From assembly GCA_045631885.1 (NCBI GenBank), contig JAZQVN010000015.1, forward strand, positions 8,992 through 72,991: a stretch of 64,000 nucleotides of DNA. The letters are read 5' to 3'. Shown one piece after another: positions 1 to 9,166 of this stretch. The DNA comes from CAJOLV01 sp045631885. Its GTDB lineage: Bacteria; Bacillota_I; Bacilli_A; RFN20; CAG-826. Each line of letters begins with the position of its first letter. Within the stretch, counting starts at the first letter, position 1. A program made the position numbers and the translations under genes. Below the pieces are notes generated by a model. It was not told the origin of the DNA. It was given only the letters and a program-made list of their open reading frames with translations, and ran no database searches.

Positions 1-639
1 ATAAGCTGGAATTGTGTTCCACCAATACGATTCCAAATCCAACCTCTTTAGACAAAAATATAAAAATAAGCAAAGAATAAGATGAAGTAAAACAATGTAT
101 GATCGCTTGTGATTAAAGCCAACAATTCTAAATGATATGTAAGAAATCAAATATAGAAGAATAATAACCACAACATACCATTGAGGGTTTCCAATATTTG
201 AGAAGCCAACAAAAGACAATAAATACGAAGATATCGGATATTTTATTTTTAAAGCAAAGCTCAACATTAAAAAGAATAAAACGCCAATAAAAAAGGATAA
301 ATATACCTTTAGAACTCTATTTTTAAGCATGCTTTTTGTATAAGAATCACCATTTTTTTCAAATGATTCCATTACTCCAAAACCACTATAAAATAAAAAT
401 GGGGTTACCATCATTTGCCCCAAAAAAGTAATAATATATGTTGCCAATTTGTTTAAAAAAGATGGGGAATCCGTATATGGAAAAAAACCGCGAAAATGAC
501 TAATCATTATGATAATGGCAAAAATACCACTGATAGATAATGTTACATCTCTATGTAAAAAAGTATTTGAAGCGTTCTTTGGTTGCGGTTTTATTTTTAT
601 TAGCGCCACAATAAACAAAATAATAAAGAAAATAATCAT
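1..639 (-). CDS. Membrane acyltransferase (acyltransferase-3-like), partial
   Basis: An open frame runs from an ATG at 639 on the minus strand to the window edge, giving 213 codons without a stop, so the 3' end lies outside. The translation is very hydrophobic, with repeated predicted membrane helices. It contains an early SHFRG segment that fits the conserved His region of acyltransferase family 3 (O-acetyl transfer to surface sugars), then GQMMVTPFLFYSGFGVMES and a GNPQWYVVVIILLYL stretch typical of the family. It is divergent from the glycosyltransferase at 684. In this setting it would acetylate or succinylate exopolysaccharide. Family call is from motifs and topology only. Confidence 0.7.
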   Translation of the reverse strand, partial: MIIFFIILFIVALIKIKPQPKNASNTFLHRDVTLSISGIFAIIIMISHFRGFFPYTDSPSFLNKLATYIITFLGQMMVTPFLFYSGFGVMESFEKNGDSYTKSMLKNRVLKVYLSFFIGVLFFLMLSFALKIKYPISSYLLSFVGFSNIGNPQWYVVVIILLYLISYISFRIVGFNHKRSYIVLLHLILCLFLYFCLKRLDLESYWWNTIPAY

Positions 640-683
640 ATTAATTATTTTATTGCAAATTAAAATCTTTTAAAATAAAAAAT

Positions 684-1730
684 ATGTCAACAAATCCATT
701 GGTAAGTATTATGATTCCAGTATTTCAAGGCGAGGACTACATTTCTCGTTGTCTTGAATCAGTTTTGAATCAAACATATAAAAATATAGAAGCGATAGTA
801 GTTAACGATGGTTCGACCGATAAAACAGAAGATATTGTTAAATCATTTATCAATATATTCGAATCGAGAGAAATGAAATTAATATACAAACGCAAATGCA
901 ACGGAGGACAATCATCGGCTATAAATGAAGCGTTAAAACTAGTGAGCGGGGAATATGTCGCTTGGTTTGATTCAGATGATATGCTCCATCCACAATTTGT
1001 AGAACGGCTTCTAACCGCTTTAAAAGAGCAAAACACATTTTTTTCTTTTTCCAAGATTGGATTTGTTAAAGAAAAAAAACTTGATAAATATATATTTATC
1101 GCTGGAAGAGAAAAGCCAGCAAAAGAAGACTATTTTTTCGAAGATTTAATATTAGAGAAAAACATAATTTATGGAAGCGGAAGTTGTTTGGTAAAAACAT
1201 CACATTTATTTGAAAGGCTTCAAAAAAAATCCATTTTTGATTCAAAGGAAGGACAAAATTGGCAACTTATGCTTCCGATCGTTTACAAAACACGGTGTGC
1301 CTATGTCGATGAGGTTCTTTGCAAAATAGTAATTAGGAAGAATAGTCATTCTAGAAAACCACGTAATAAAAATGAGCAAATTGAAAGAAATAATAATTTT
1401 ATTATATTACTAGAAAACACCATCGACAGAATTGATGCGATTCCGATAAGCGAAAAACAACACTTTCATTCAATAATAAAAAATAAATATTTGGTTAGGA
1501 ATTTTGAAATCGGTTATAAGTATGGTGATAAAAAAATAGTTAATTTTTACTATAAAGCGATTAAAGAAAAAAACATATCTACCGAAACTATAGAAAAAAA
1601 ATATAAAATTTTATGCAAAAGTCGAACGAAAATACCATATTATATTAACAAAATTAATGTTTTTATATGTGTTTTTATAAACAAAGCAAGAGGAAAAATA
1701 AAATGCAAAACCCAAAAGCGTACGCAATAA
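684..1730 (+). CDS. Family 2 glycosyltransferase
   Basis: A 348-residue protein with the GT-A fold of GT2 enzymes: VSIMIPVFQ at the N terminus, NDGSTD near residues 41-46 for nucleotide-sugar binding, and a DSDD metal site near residues 96-99. These enzymes transfer a sugar from a nucleotide donor onto a lipid-linked oligosaccharide at the cytoplasmic membrane. The C-terminal third is Lys-rich and not recognisable. It overlaps the start of the next gene by 28 bases, so the two are probably co-transcribed. The sugar specificity cannot be read from sequence. Confidence 0.9.
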   Translation: MSTNPLVSIMIPVFQGEDYISRCLESVLNQTYKNIEAIVVNDGSTDKTEDIVKSFINIFESREMKLIYKRKCNGGQSSAINEALKLVSGEYVAWFDSDDMLHPQFVERLLTALKEQNTFFSFSKIGFVKEKKLDKYIFIAGREKPAKEDYFFEDLILEKNIIYGSGSCLVKTSHLFERLQKKSIFDSKEGQNWQLMLPIVYKTRCAYVDEVLCKIVIRKNSHSRKPRNKNEQIERNNNFIILLENTIDRIDAIPISEKQHFHSIIKNKYLVRNFEIGYKYGDKKIVNFYYKAIKEKNISTETIEKKYKILCKSRTKIPYYINKINVFICVFINKARGKIKCKTQKRTQ

Positions 1731-3694
1731 CAAGCAAAGACGAAAAAGTATTAATGAAGTCCTCTAGCGGCGGGGTTTTTTATCATGTTGCTTCATATTA
1801 TTTAAACAATTTGCATGGTGTAGTTTTTGGGGCAACAATTGATAATGGTGTCGTTTACCACAAAAGAATTGACACAACTCAATATTTAGATCCGTTGTTG
1901 AAATCAAAATATGTTAAAAGTGATTTAAGGTTTACATTCAAAGAGTGTGCGACCGATTTGCAAAATGGTTTAAATGTTTTTTACATCGGTACACCTTGTC
2001 AAATTGGTGCTTTGAAAAACTACTTATCACTTAAAAACATAAACACCGATAAATTGTTAACGGCAGATATAATTTGTCACGGTGTTCCTTCACCATTTTT
2101 TTGGGATATGTATAAACGAGAGATTTCTGGCAAAGAAACAGTTAAAAACATTGATTTCAGAAATAAAAAGAGGTGTTGGGAAGAGTTTATGTTCTCTTAC
2201 GATACCGAAAAAAAGAGCATAAGCCAAATGTATAATAGAAATCCTTATATGGTTGCTTTTTTAAAAAATTACATCCTAATGGAGTCATGTTTCAATTGCG
2301 CTTTTAAAGGAGAAAATAGAAAATCTGATTTTACAATCGGAGATTTTTGGGGCGTGGAAAAATATTACCCTGAATTGTATAACAAAAAAGGGGTGTCTCT
2401 TATTGTCATCAGGAACAAGGTAGATTATTTGCTTAATATTTTAAACGAAGAAACACAGGTTTTTGAGGTGAAATATTCAGTAATATTAGATATAAACCCA
2501 CCATATTTTCAAAGTGCACAAAAATGCGATGATCATGAATTCGTTATTAAAAAAATAAATGAAAGAGGCATACTAAATGTTTTTAAGTATAGAAAAAACA
2601 AATCAATTAAACAAACTATAAAGCAGCTAATTAAGTCTTTCTTCATTATATTATTAAAAGATAGGAAAAAAGTTAATTTGTCAAAAAAAACTGTAATAAT
2701 AACGGATTATGGTTTTAATAACTATGGCAATAGATTGCAAAACTATGCTCTTAGACAAGTTTTAAAAAGTATTAATATAGATTCAGTAAATTTGTATTTT
2801 GCAAAGAACGCTTATCTATTTCCTCCCGCGTTAAGATTGAAGGCAAACAACTCTTCAACATTCAAAAACTTTAGAAGAAATTACAATATTTACAAAGCAA
2901 GCAAAAAATCGCACGACATAGAAATATGTTATAATTATTCGCCATACATAAAAAAGCAGATAAAAACTGTAAATAATGTAATTGTTGGGAGCGATCAAAT
3001 TTGGAACTGGACTTATCACACCAACGATTTGCCTTTTTGTTTAGCTATATTTTGCGCAAACGAAAAGGTTAACAAAATTTCATATGCTGCTTCAATCGGC
3101 ACAAATCACATCGACAATAATCATTTATTTTCATTTAAAGAAGGTTTAAAAGATTATAATGCGGTTGGCGTTAGAGAAAGCAACGCAATTGACATTCTTT
3201 CATGTTTAAAACTCAAACCAGTGCATTTGTTGGATCCTACTCTATTATTAAACGCAAAAGAATGGGAAGAAGCGGTGAAAAAATATAAAACAAAAAACGT
3301 TCCTGCAGAACGATATATATTAAAATATTGCCTCAAATGTGATAATGAAACAACGATAACAAAATGTTTTAAAGAATATCCCATTATTGATATATTAGAT
3401 TCGGAAAATTCTTTTTTCACATGTAATCAATTTGATTTTATCAATCTTATCTCTCATTCATCGCTGGTAATATCAGATTCTTTTCACGCTTTTGTTTTTT
3501 CATTAATATTCAAAAAGAAAATTGTTTTATTTTTTAGAAATGAAATGTTAACTAGATTTCAGTCGATTTTCGATTTGTTGGGAATAAATTTTTGTGAAAA
3601 CTCCATTATTGATTTAAGCACAGCGGATACATCAAAAATACAGTTCATGATAGAAAAGTCTATATTGTTTTTGAAGAACAATCTTAAACGCTAA
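1703..3694 (+). CDS. FrhB-like/polysaccharide pyruvyl transferase fusion protein
   Basis: The start at 1703 is chosen because AGAGG precedes it at good spacing; an upstream ATG at 1667 has none. Of 663 residues, the first half resembles the coenzyme F420 hydrogenase/dehydrogenase beta-subunit family (SSGGVF, YIGTPCQIG, CHGVPSPFFW and a Cys cluster CFNCAFKG followed by TIGDFWG). The second half matches polysaccharide pyruvyl transferase (TDYGFNNYGNRLQNYALR and VGSDQIWN). In capsule loci such proteins are thought to add pyruvate ketals to sugars; the FrhB-like part is usually encoded separately and its role there is unclear. F420 use is not implied. It sits inside the glycosyltransferase operon. 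Confidence 0.85.
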   Translation: MQNPKAYAITSKDEKVLMKSSSGGVFYHVASYYLNNLHGVVFGATIDNGVVYHKRIDTTQYLDPLLKSKYVKSDLRFTFKECATDLQNGLNVFYIGTPCQIGALKNYLSLKNINTDKLLTADIICHGVPSPFFWDMYKREISGKETVKNIDFRNKKRCWEEFMFSYDTEKKSISQMYNRNPYMVAFLKNYILMESCFNCAFKGENRKSDFTIGDFWGVEKYYPELYNKKGVSLIVIRNKVDYLLNILNEETQVFEVKYSVILDINPPYFQSAQKCDDHEFVIKKINERGILNVFKYRKNKSIKQTIKQLIKSFFIILLKDRKKVNLSKKTVIITDYGFNNYGNRLQNYALRQVLKSINIDSVNLYFAKNAYLFPPALRLKANNSSTFKNFRRNYNIYKASKKSHDIEICYNYSPYIKKQIKTVNNVIVGSDQIWNWTYHTNDLPFCLAIFCANEKVNKISYAASIGTNHIDNNHLFSFKEGLKDYNAVGVRESNAIDILSCLKLKPVHLLDPTLLLNAKEWEEAVKKYKTKNVPAERYILKYCLKCDNETTITKCFKEYPIIDILDSENSFFTCNQFDFINLISHSSLVISDSFHAFVFSLIFKKKIVLFFRNEMLTRFQSIFDLLGINFCENSIIDLSTADTSKIQFMIEKSILFLKNNLKR

Positions 3695-3810
3695 TTAAAC
3701 ACGACTAAATGATTCTTTGCTTATTAACGAGAGTGGCAAACAATTCAGTTTTATTAAAATATTACTATTTTTTCTTTTTTACAGATAGAAAAAAAGATAA
3801 AATATTATCC

Positions 3811-4524
3811 ATGAAAGGTTTCAATTTAAAACACTTCTTTACAAAAAGAGAATTCTTTGTTTTGACATTATCTTTAGTAATATCTATTTTATTGGCATCA
3901 GCATCATTCATTTTTCACGCAATCAAAAATCAAAAAAACGATTACTACTCTTTTTATAAAGATCGCATTTTTTATGTTTCCTTAGATACTAAGGATAATA
4001 ATGAGTCACAATACAATAACCCCTTTCTTTATATAAATGCAACATTCTACGGAGATGGAGTAGAACCAAAAACCATTGCTTTAAACCGTTTCTATTATTT
4101 AGGAGGCGCAACTTCTCATCTGTATTATTGTTTTTGCAACCCTGCTTATTCCATGTGTACCTTCTCCATTAAAGACAATTTGAACGTGCAATGGCTTAGC
4201 TCTTCCTATTTTACTAAAATTGATAATTTTAAAATGTACAAAATTACACTAACAAGCAATGGCAAATACGATACTCAAAATACAGGTTGGATGTCACCCG
4301 ATTTAACTGTTAGTCAATTTGCTGATATCTTTATAGGCCACCACAACAGCAATATCGAAAATTACTTTTTCGGCATAAACTGCTATCCAAATTTAGTTTG
4401 CAGCTTTGGGTCATTGCTTGATAAAGAAGAATTGACAAGATGTCCAAAAATAGGTCAAGTCGCAGGAAACAATGCTTTTGAACAACTTGAAACAATAAAA
4501 AGAGAATTTTCAGAAGGTTTATAA
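3811..4524 (+). CDS. Membrane-anchored protein of unknown function in the polysaccharide locus
   Basis: I do not recognise this protein. The frame is open from an ATG at 3709, but I prefer 3811 because it gives a normal N terminus: a basic segment, one hydrophobic helix (FFVLTLSLVISILLASASFIF), then an extracytoplasmic domain of about 200 residues rich in Tyr, Asn and Phe. No strong ribosome binding site marks either start. The exported domain has several Cys residues. Its place between the pyruvyl transferase and a GT4 gene suggests a role in polysaccharide assembly or export, but that is inference. Confidence 0.6.
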   Translation: MKGFNLKHFFTKREFFVLTLSLVISILLASASFIFHAIKNQKNDYYSFYKDRIFYVSLDTKDNNESQYNNPFLYINATFYGDGVEPKTIALNRFYYLGGATSHLYYCFCNPAYSMCTFSIKDNLNVQWLSSSYFTKIDNFKMYKITLTSNGKYDTQNTGWMSPDLTVSQFADIFIGHHNSNIENYFFGINCYPNLVCSFGSLLDKEELTRCPKIGQVAGNNAFEQLETIKREFSEGL

Positions 4525-4527
4525 AAT

Positions 4528-5649
4528 ATGAATATTCATTTGATTACGAATTGTCATCTTGAAAAAGATTTTTCTCCGAGATTAGGCGGTCTAGATGTTT
4601 ATATAGACGATTTAGTCGAATTGTTTTCTTCAAATGGATACAATGTTTATGTCCATGACGCATCTCCTTTTTCTGATTATGCGATAGATAGAAATAATTA
4701 TCATCTATTCGGGTATTTTTTTGGAAAAAAAGCAAAAAAATATTCCAAAAAAAACAATCGAAAATTAATGAAATTGGTTAGAAAATCTAGTTGCTACAAA
4801 AACGAAGATTTGGTCATATTTTCTACAGATTACCTCGCTTACGGCAATATTTTTAAAAATAGTATTGCTATTCAACACGGAATCGCATGGGATGTTCCGT
4901 TTAATAAAAAAACCTTCTTAAAATTTTTAAAACCAATTTTGCTAACTATTAGGAAAATTAAGATTTTGCGCTCCGTCGATAAAATGATTTGTGTTGATTA
5001 TAATTATTTGAATTGGTTGAAAGGCAACTACCCATTTAATAATGATATTTCAAAAATAACAACAATACCTAATTATTCAAGAGTTTCTAATTGCAAAATA
5101 TCTATCAACAAAGAGAAAAAAATAGTTTTTGCTAGGAGGTTTTGGAAACCGAGAGGAACAGATATTTTGATTGACGCCATAAAAAGACTTTCTAATACAA
5201 AACAATTTTCAGATATGGTTTTTTTCATAGCTGGTGAGGGGGAGGAAGAAACCAAACTCAAAAATGAGCTATCATCATTCGAAAATGTTCGTTTTGAAAA
5301 ATATTGTTCAGGTCAAGGTGTCGAATATCATATCGATAAGGATATCGCCCTAATCCCCACTTCCGGATCTGAAGGAACATCGCTTTCCGCTTTGGAAGCA
5401 ATGTCTGCTGGATGCGCAGTTATTTGCACATCTGTTGGTGGTCTTTCAAATATAGTGATAGACAACTACAATGGATTATTAATCAAACCAAACGGAAAAG
5501 AACTCGCAGAAGCAATTTTGAAAATTATGGATAGCGATGAACTTTTGTTAAGATTGAAGCAAGCATCAATTCAAACCATAAAATATGGTTTTAGCAAGGA
5601 GCTGTGGAACAAAAGATGGCTCGATACTATTGAAGATAAAAGAATATGA
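4528..5649 (+). CDS. Family 4 glycosyltransferase
   Basis: A 373-residue GT-B enzyme. Visible features are the N-terminal GGLDVYIDDLVELF acceptor-side loop, IAGEGEEE, and the donor-binding EGTSLSALEAMSAGCAVI segment carrying the E-x7-E pattern near residues 280-300. GT4 enzymes are retaining transferases using UDP- or GDP-sugars in cell-envelope polysaccharide synthesis. The gene starts 3 bases after its upstream neighbour and overlaps the next gene by 4 bases (ATGA), so translation is coupled. Acceptor and donor are unknown. Confidence 0.9.
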   Translation: MNIHLITNCHLEKDFSPRLGGLDVYIDDLVELFSSNGYNVYVHDASPFSDYAIDRNNYHLFGYFFGKKAKKYSKKNNRKLMKLVRKSSCYKNEDLVIFSTDYLAYGNIFKNSIAIQHGIAWDVPFNKKTFLKFLKPILLTIRKIKILRSVDKMICVDYNYLNWLKGNYPFNNDISKITTIPNYSRVSNCKISINKEKKIVFARRFWKPRGTDILIDAIKRLSNTKQFSDMVFFIAGEGEEETKLKNELSSFENVRFEKYCSGQGVEYHIDKDIALIPTSGSEGTSLSALEAMSAGCAVICTSVGGLSNIVIDNYNGLLIKPNGKELAEAILKIMDSDELLLRLKQASIQTIKYGFSKELWNKRWLDTIEDKRI

Positions 5650-7052
5650 AACAATTTGCAATACGCGATAGATTAAAAGATTTAAGGAACAATAAAAAAG
5701 CAATCATATCATTTTTTGCTAATTGCTTTTTTTATTGTTTTGTTTTTTCTATTCCTTTGACTTATTTGGATTTTGGTGGTGTTCATTCATACACTTATAT
5801 TATTCCTTTTTTTGTTTCGCTTGTTGGTATTCCTATTGCCACAATATACTCAATATTCATCGACAAAAATCATTTAATATCAAAAGATATAGTCTTGTTT
5901 TTTTTAGCAATCGTTTATCTCGTTATCCAATCCTTAATTAGTTCAGTCATTTCAAACATAACTTTGGGCGTTTTTTATGGAAATCACCCCTTACTAACAG
6001 GTGCAAAGGAAACGCTTTATATTTTTCACGCTCTCATTTTAATAGTATATAGCAGAATAATGATCAAAATTGCCGATCCAACAAAAATTCTTATTTCTTT
6101 TATTGGCGGCTTTTCTATATTTTTATTTTTTGGTTATGTGCAAATTTGTTTTACGTATGGACTTAAATTTCTTGGCTCGCTGATTGATTTTTTAAGCAAA
6201 CTAAAACTATCACACAGCTCTGCATATTTCGACACATATAATAAAATATGTGCCACAACACCTGAAGCGGCCCACATGACACAGATAATAATATGTTTTT
6301 TTCTTCCTACATCGCTGTGCTTTATTTCTAAATACAAAAAAACGAAAGCATCAGTGCTATTGGTTGTGTTTTTGCTTCTTTTAATCCCGATCATTATTGC
6401 CTCTCACAGCACAGAATTAATATTAACCATTGGATTTGTTTTATCCGGAGTCGTTGTATTCTTTATTGTTAAGATGTTTAAAAGAAAAGATTTCCTTCCT
6501 GCGATTATAGTCATTTTCATTTTGATTTCGTCATTTTTGATTTTGTTTTTTACCGATTATTTTCAAACATATGTTATGAATAAGATTTTTGGCAATTTTG
6601 CTTATTCAGCGCAAAAAAGGTTTTCACATATTTATAACTCTTTGGTTGTTTTTATTAAAAATCCAGGCTTTGGAGTCGGAAGTGGAATTGGTGGTTATTT
6701 TTATCAAGAAAATATCGTAGATACATGGTTCATCAACTCTTCGGAAGTAAGATATTTTGTTATTGGTACGAACGGGATACCAACTGCAGCTCCATTTGTT
6801 TTTTATTTCTTGTCGAGTTATGGCTTGTTTGGGTGTTCTGTTTTTTGCATCGGAATAGCTCATTTTATGAAACCTATTAATAAATCTTTAAATAAGAGAT
6901 ATTTTCTTTTTTTCCTAATAGGTATTTGCGGTTTTGTTTTTATCAGTCTTTTTGTCGAAAACATAATTGGGAGTTATTATTTAAGTTTTTTATTATCGCT
7001 TCCATTGCTTTTTAACAAAAAATATAGTTGTTATTTGGAGGTAACTATTTAA
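5646..7052 (+). CDS. O-antigen/capsule polymerase-like membrane protein (Wzy-like)
   Basis: A 468-residue polytopic protein with about 11-12 hydrophobic helices and a large extracytoplasmic loop in the C-terminal half (after FGNFAYSAQKRFSHIYNSL, containing NPGFGVGSGIGGYF). This matches the O-antigen ligase/polymerase architecture, in which a PGFGVG-like segment near the periplasmic loop is common. It would polymerise lipid-linked repeat units outside the membrane. Sequence conservation in this family is very low, so the call rests on topology and on its location among glycosyltransferases. It overlaps both neighbours by 1-4 bases. Confidence 0.7.
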   Translation: MKQFAIRDRLKDLRNNKKAIISFFANCFFYCFVFSIPLTYLDFGGVHSYTYIIPFFVSLVGIPIATIYSIFIDKNHLISKDIVLFFLAIVYLVIQSLISSVISNITLGVFYGNHPLLTGAKETLYIFHALILIVYSRIMIKIADPTKILISFIGGFSIFLFFGYVQICFTYGLKFLGSLIDFLSKLKLSHSSAYFDTYNKICATTPEAAHMTQIIICFFLPTSLCFISKYKKTKASVLLVVFLLLLIPIIIASHSTELILTIGFVLSGVVVFFIVKMFKRKDFLPAIIVIFILISSFLILFFTDYFQTYVMNKIFGNFAYSAQKRFSHIYNSLVVFIKNPGFGVGSGIGGYFYQENIVDTWFINSSEVRYFVIGTNGIPTAAPFVFYFLSSYGLFGCSVFCIGIAHFMKPINKSLNKRYFLFFLIGICGFVFISLFVENIIGSYYLSFLLSLPLLFNKKYSCYLEVTI

Positions 7053-8170
7053 TGAAGATTGTTGTTATTTCGGATTATCTAACACATCATCAATCGTACA
7101 TTTGCGAAGAGCTCATTAATCTAGGAAACGACGTTCATTTTATTGCTTGCAAAAAAACACCGGAATATAGAATTGCAACTGGATTTGATGATATGTCAAA
7201 CAAAACATATGTGTTGCACAGTTTTGATAAATCAAAAGCAAAGAAAGAGTTGACCTCACTAATAGACAATGCTGATTTTGTTATAATAGGCACAGGAGAC
7301 AATTCATTAATAAAAAACAGAATTAAAAAAGATCATATGGTCTTTCGTTTTAGTGAGCATTTGTCAAAATCCAATAACCACTTTATTAATTTTTTAAGAA
7401 TACTAAAGTGGAAATTCCTCTTGCGAAAAGAGATCAAAAATAAAAATTGTTTTTTGCTTTGTTCAAGTTTTTATGCTTCAAAAGATTATAAAAAGGTTGG
7501 GATAAGCACCAGTAAAATGCTTAAATGGGGGTATTTCCCTGTTGTAGAAAAGAAAGGACTTTGCCAAATAAACGAAGCCAACCAAATAAATAATTTTGTC
7601 TGGGCTGGTAGACTAATTGATTGGAAACATCCGGAAATATGTGTCGATGTTTATGATTATTGTAAAAATAACAATTTTCCATTTGATATTAAAATTTATG
7701 GTGACGGTTTGTTTAAAGACAAGCTAAAACTTGCTATTGGTCAAAGAAACATTCCTGTTTATTCTCCAGTTAAAAGAAATGACATTTCAAACATTATTAA
7801 ACCCGGTTCCATTTTTCTATTCTCTAGCGACAATGGTGAAGGGTGGGGCGCCATTTTAAATGAAGCGTTAGCATTAGGCGCAATATGCATTTGTAACGGA
7901 CTTGCTGGTAGCACTAAATTTTTAATCAATGATTCTGAAAACGGTTTTATTTATGAAACAAAAGAAGACTTATATTCTGTTTTAAATCGCTTGATAAATA
8001 TGACTGGCGAAGAAAAAAAACAGATGTCTCTTAAAGCTTGTGAAACCATAGAAAAAGTTTGGTCAGCAAAATGTGCAGCAAGCAATCTGATGAAACAAAT
8101 AACATATTATAAACAAAATGGCAAATTTCTCAGAAATATAAAAGGACCTGGTTCAAAAATTCAAGATTAG
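7052..8170 (+). CDS. Family 4-like glycosyltransferase
   Basis: The start at 7052 overlaps the previous stop as TAATG and is preceded by GGAGG about 10 bases upstream; an upstream in-frame ATG at 7028 is ignored. The 372-residue product has a GT-B layout with FVWAGRLIDWKHPE, IKIYGDG and GEGWGAILNEALALGAICI, the donor-binding segment with E-x7-E. It is the last gene of the plus-strand polysaccharide operon and its 3' end overlaps by 4 bases the convergent GT2 gene, with no obvious terminator between them. Confidence 0.85.
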   Translation: MKIVVISDYLTHHQSYICEELINLGNDVHFIACKKTPEYRIATGFDDMSNKTYVLHSFDKSKAKKELTSLIDNADFVIIGTGDNSLIKNRIKKDHMVFRFSEHLSKSNNHFINFLRILKWKFLLRKEIKNKNCFLLCSSFYASKDYKKVGISTSKMLKWGYFPVVEKKGLCQINEANQINNFVWAGRLIDWKHPEICVDVYDYCKNNNFPFDIKIYGDGLFKDKLKLAIGQRNIPVYSPVKRNDISNIIKPGSIFLFSSDNGEGWGAILNEALALGAICICNGLAGSTKFLINDSENGFIYETKEDLYSVLNRLINMTGEEKKQMSLKACETIEKVWSAKCAASNLMKQITYYKQNGKFLRNIKGPGSKIQD

Positions 8171-9150
8171 TCTTTTATTATCTTTCTTTTTATTGTTTTT
8201 AAGTGTCGTATCATCAACCACTTGATTTGAATCAAATGACTATGGTGTTTGTATTTTGTGATTTCAATAGCGTCTTTTTTTTCACAATATTTAACATAAG
8301 GATAAAAAGTGGCGAAGCAGTTTTTCAAATATAAGATTGTTTTTTTATTTAAAGTACTTTTTTCAAAATAATGTTCTTTTAATAGAGCATAATAATTGAA
8401 AAGACAATATGCATTTATTTTATTACTGAGTTCAGGAAAATGTGTTTTCCCTAAAGAAATAGCCAGACTGCAGGAAGATAAAGTGGCCATTTTTTTAAAA
8501 GACATTTTTGATCTTTCCGTACTCTCAGACCTAATGTATCTAAAATACTCAGATTCATTAGAACACACTATGTTATTAACAGTGGAGAACAAAAGAAGAT
8601 TAAAATATTCATCCTCTCTAGCTCTAAAAGGAGGGAACCTCAATTCGCCAATAACATCACGCCTGATTAACTTGCACCATGGTGCCGGAGCAATTTTCCG
8701 ATTCAAATATAAATTAAAAATGGTTTTTTTTGAAGAGAATGAATCACAATCATCGAATAAGCGAATAGGTATTTTTTTGCCTCTCAAAATAATAGTATAA
8801 TTGCAGCAGACGATTTCGGTATTTGGTTTTATAGATTTTACAAGATTTTCCACAAAGGTTGTGCCCATAGAATCATCACTATCTAGAAACAACACCCACT
8901 CTCCTTGTGCCTTTGCCAAAGCTAAATTTCTGGCCACTCCTTGCCCGGAATTTTTTTGTCTAAATAAACGAACTGTCTTGTATTTTTTTGCAAACATTTC
9001 TGTTTTTTGATATTCATCTTCTGATGATCCGTCGTCAACAAGAATTGTTTCTATATTTTTATATGTTTGATTAAATATACTATCTAAACATCGCCCCAAA
9101 TAATCGGAGCTGTTATAAGAAGGTATAATGATAGAAACCAAAGGATTCAT
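8167..9150 (-). CDS. Family 2 glycosyltransferase
   Basis: A 327-residue GT2 enzyme: VSIIIPSYNSSDYLGRCLDS at the N terminus, VDDGSS at residues 38-43 and the DSDD metal-binding site at residues 90-93, followed by a Lys-rich C terminus without membrane helices. A good AGAGGTG ribosome binding site lies upstream of the start. It follows the epimerase and sugar-phosphate transferase genes in a separate minus-strand operon, so it may add the second sugar to the lipid carrier. Donor and acceptor are unknown. Confidence 0.9.
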   Translation of the reverse strand: MNPLVSIIIPSYNSSDYLGRCLDSIFNQTYKNIETILVDDGSSEDEYQKTEMFAKKYKTVRLFRQKNSGQGVARNLALAKAQGEWVLFLDSDDSMGTTFVENLVKSIKPNTEIVCCNYTIILRGKKIPIRLFDDCDSFSSKKTIFNLYLNRKIAPAPWCKLIRRDVIGELRFPPFRAREDEYFNLLLFSTVNNIVCSNESEYFRYIRSESTERSKMSFKKMATLSSCSLAISLGKTHFPELSNKINAYCLFNYYALLKEHYFEKSTLNKKTILYLKNCFATFYPYVKYCEKKDAIEITKYKHHSHLIQIKWLMIRHLKTIKRKIIKD

Positions 9151-9166
9151 AGTTATTTCAGCACCT

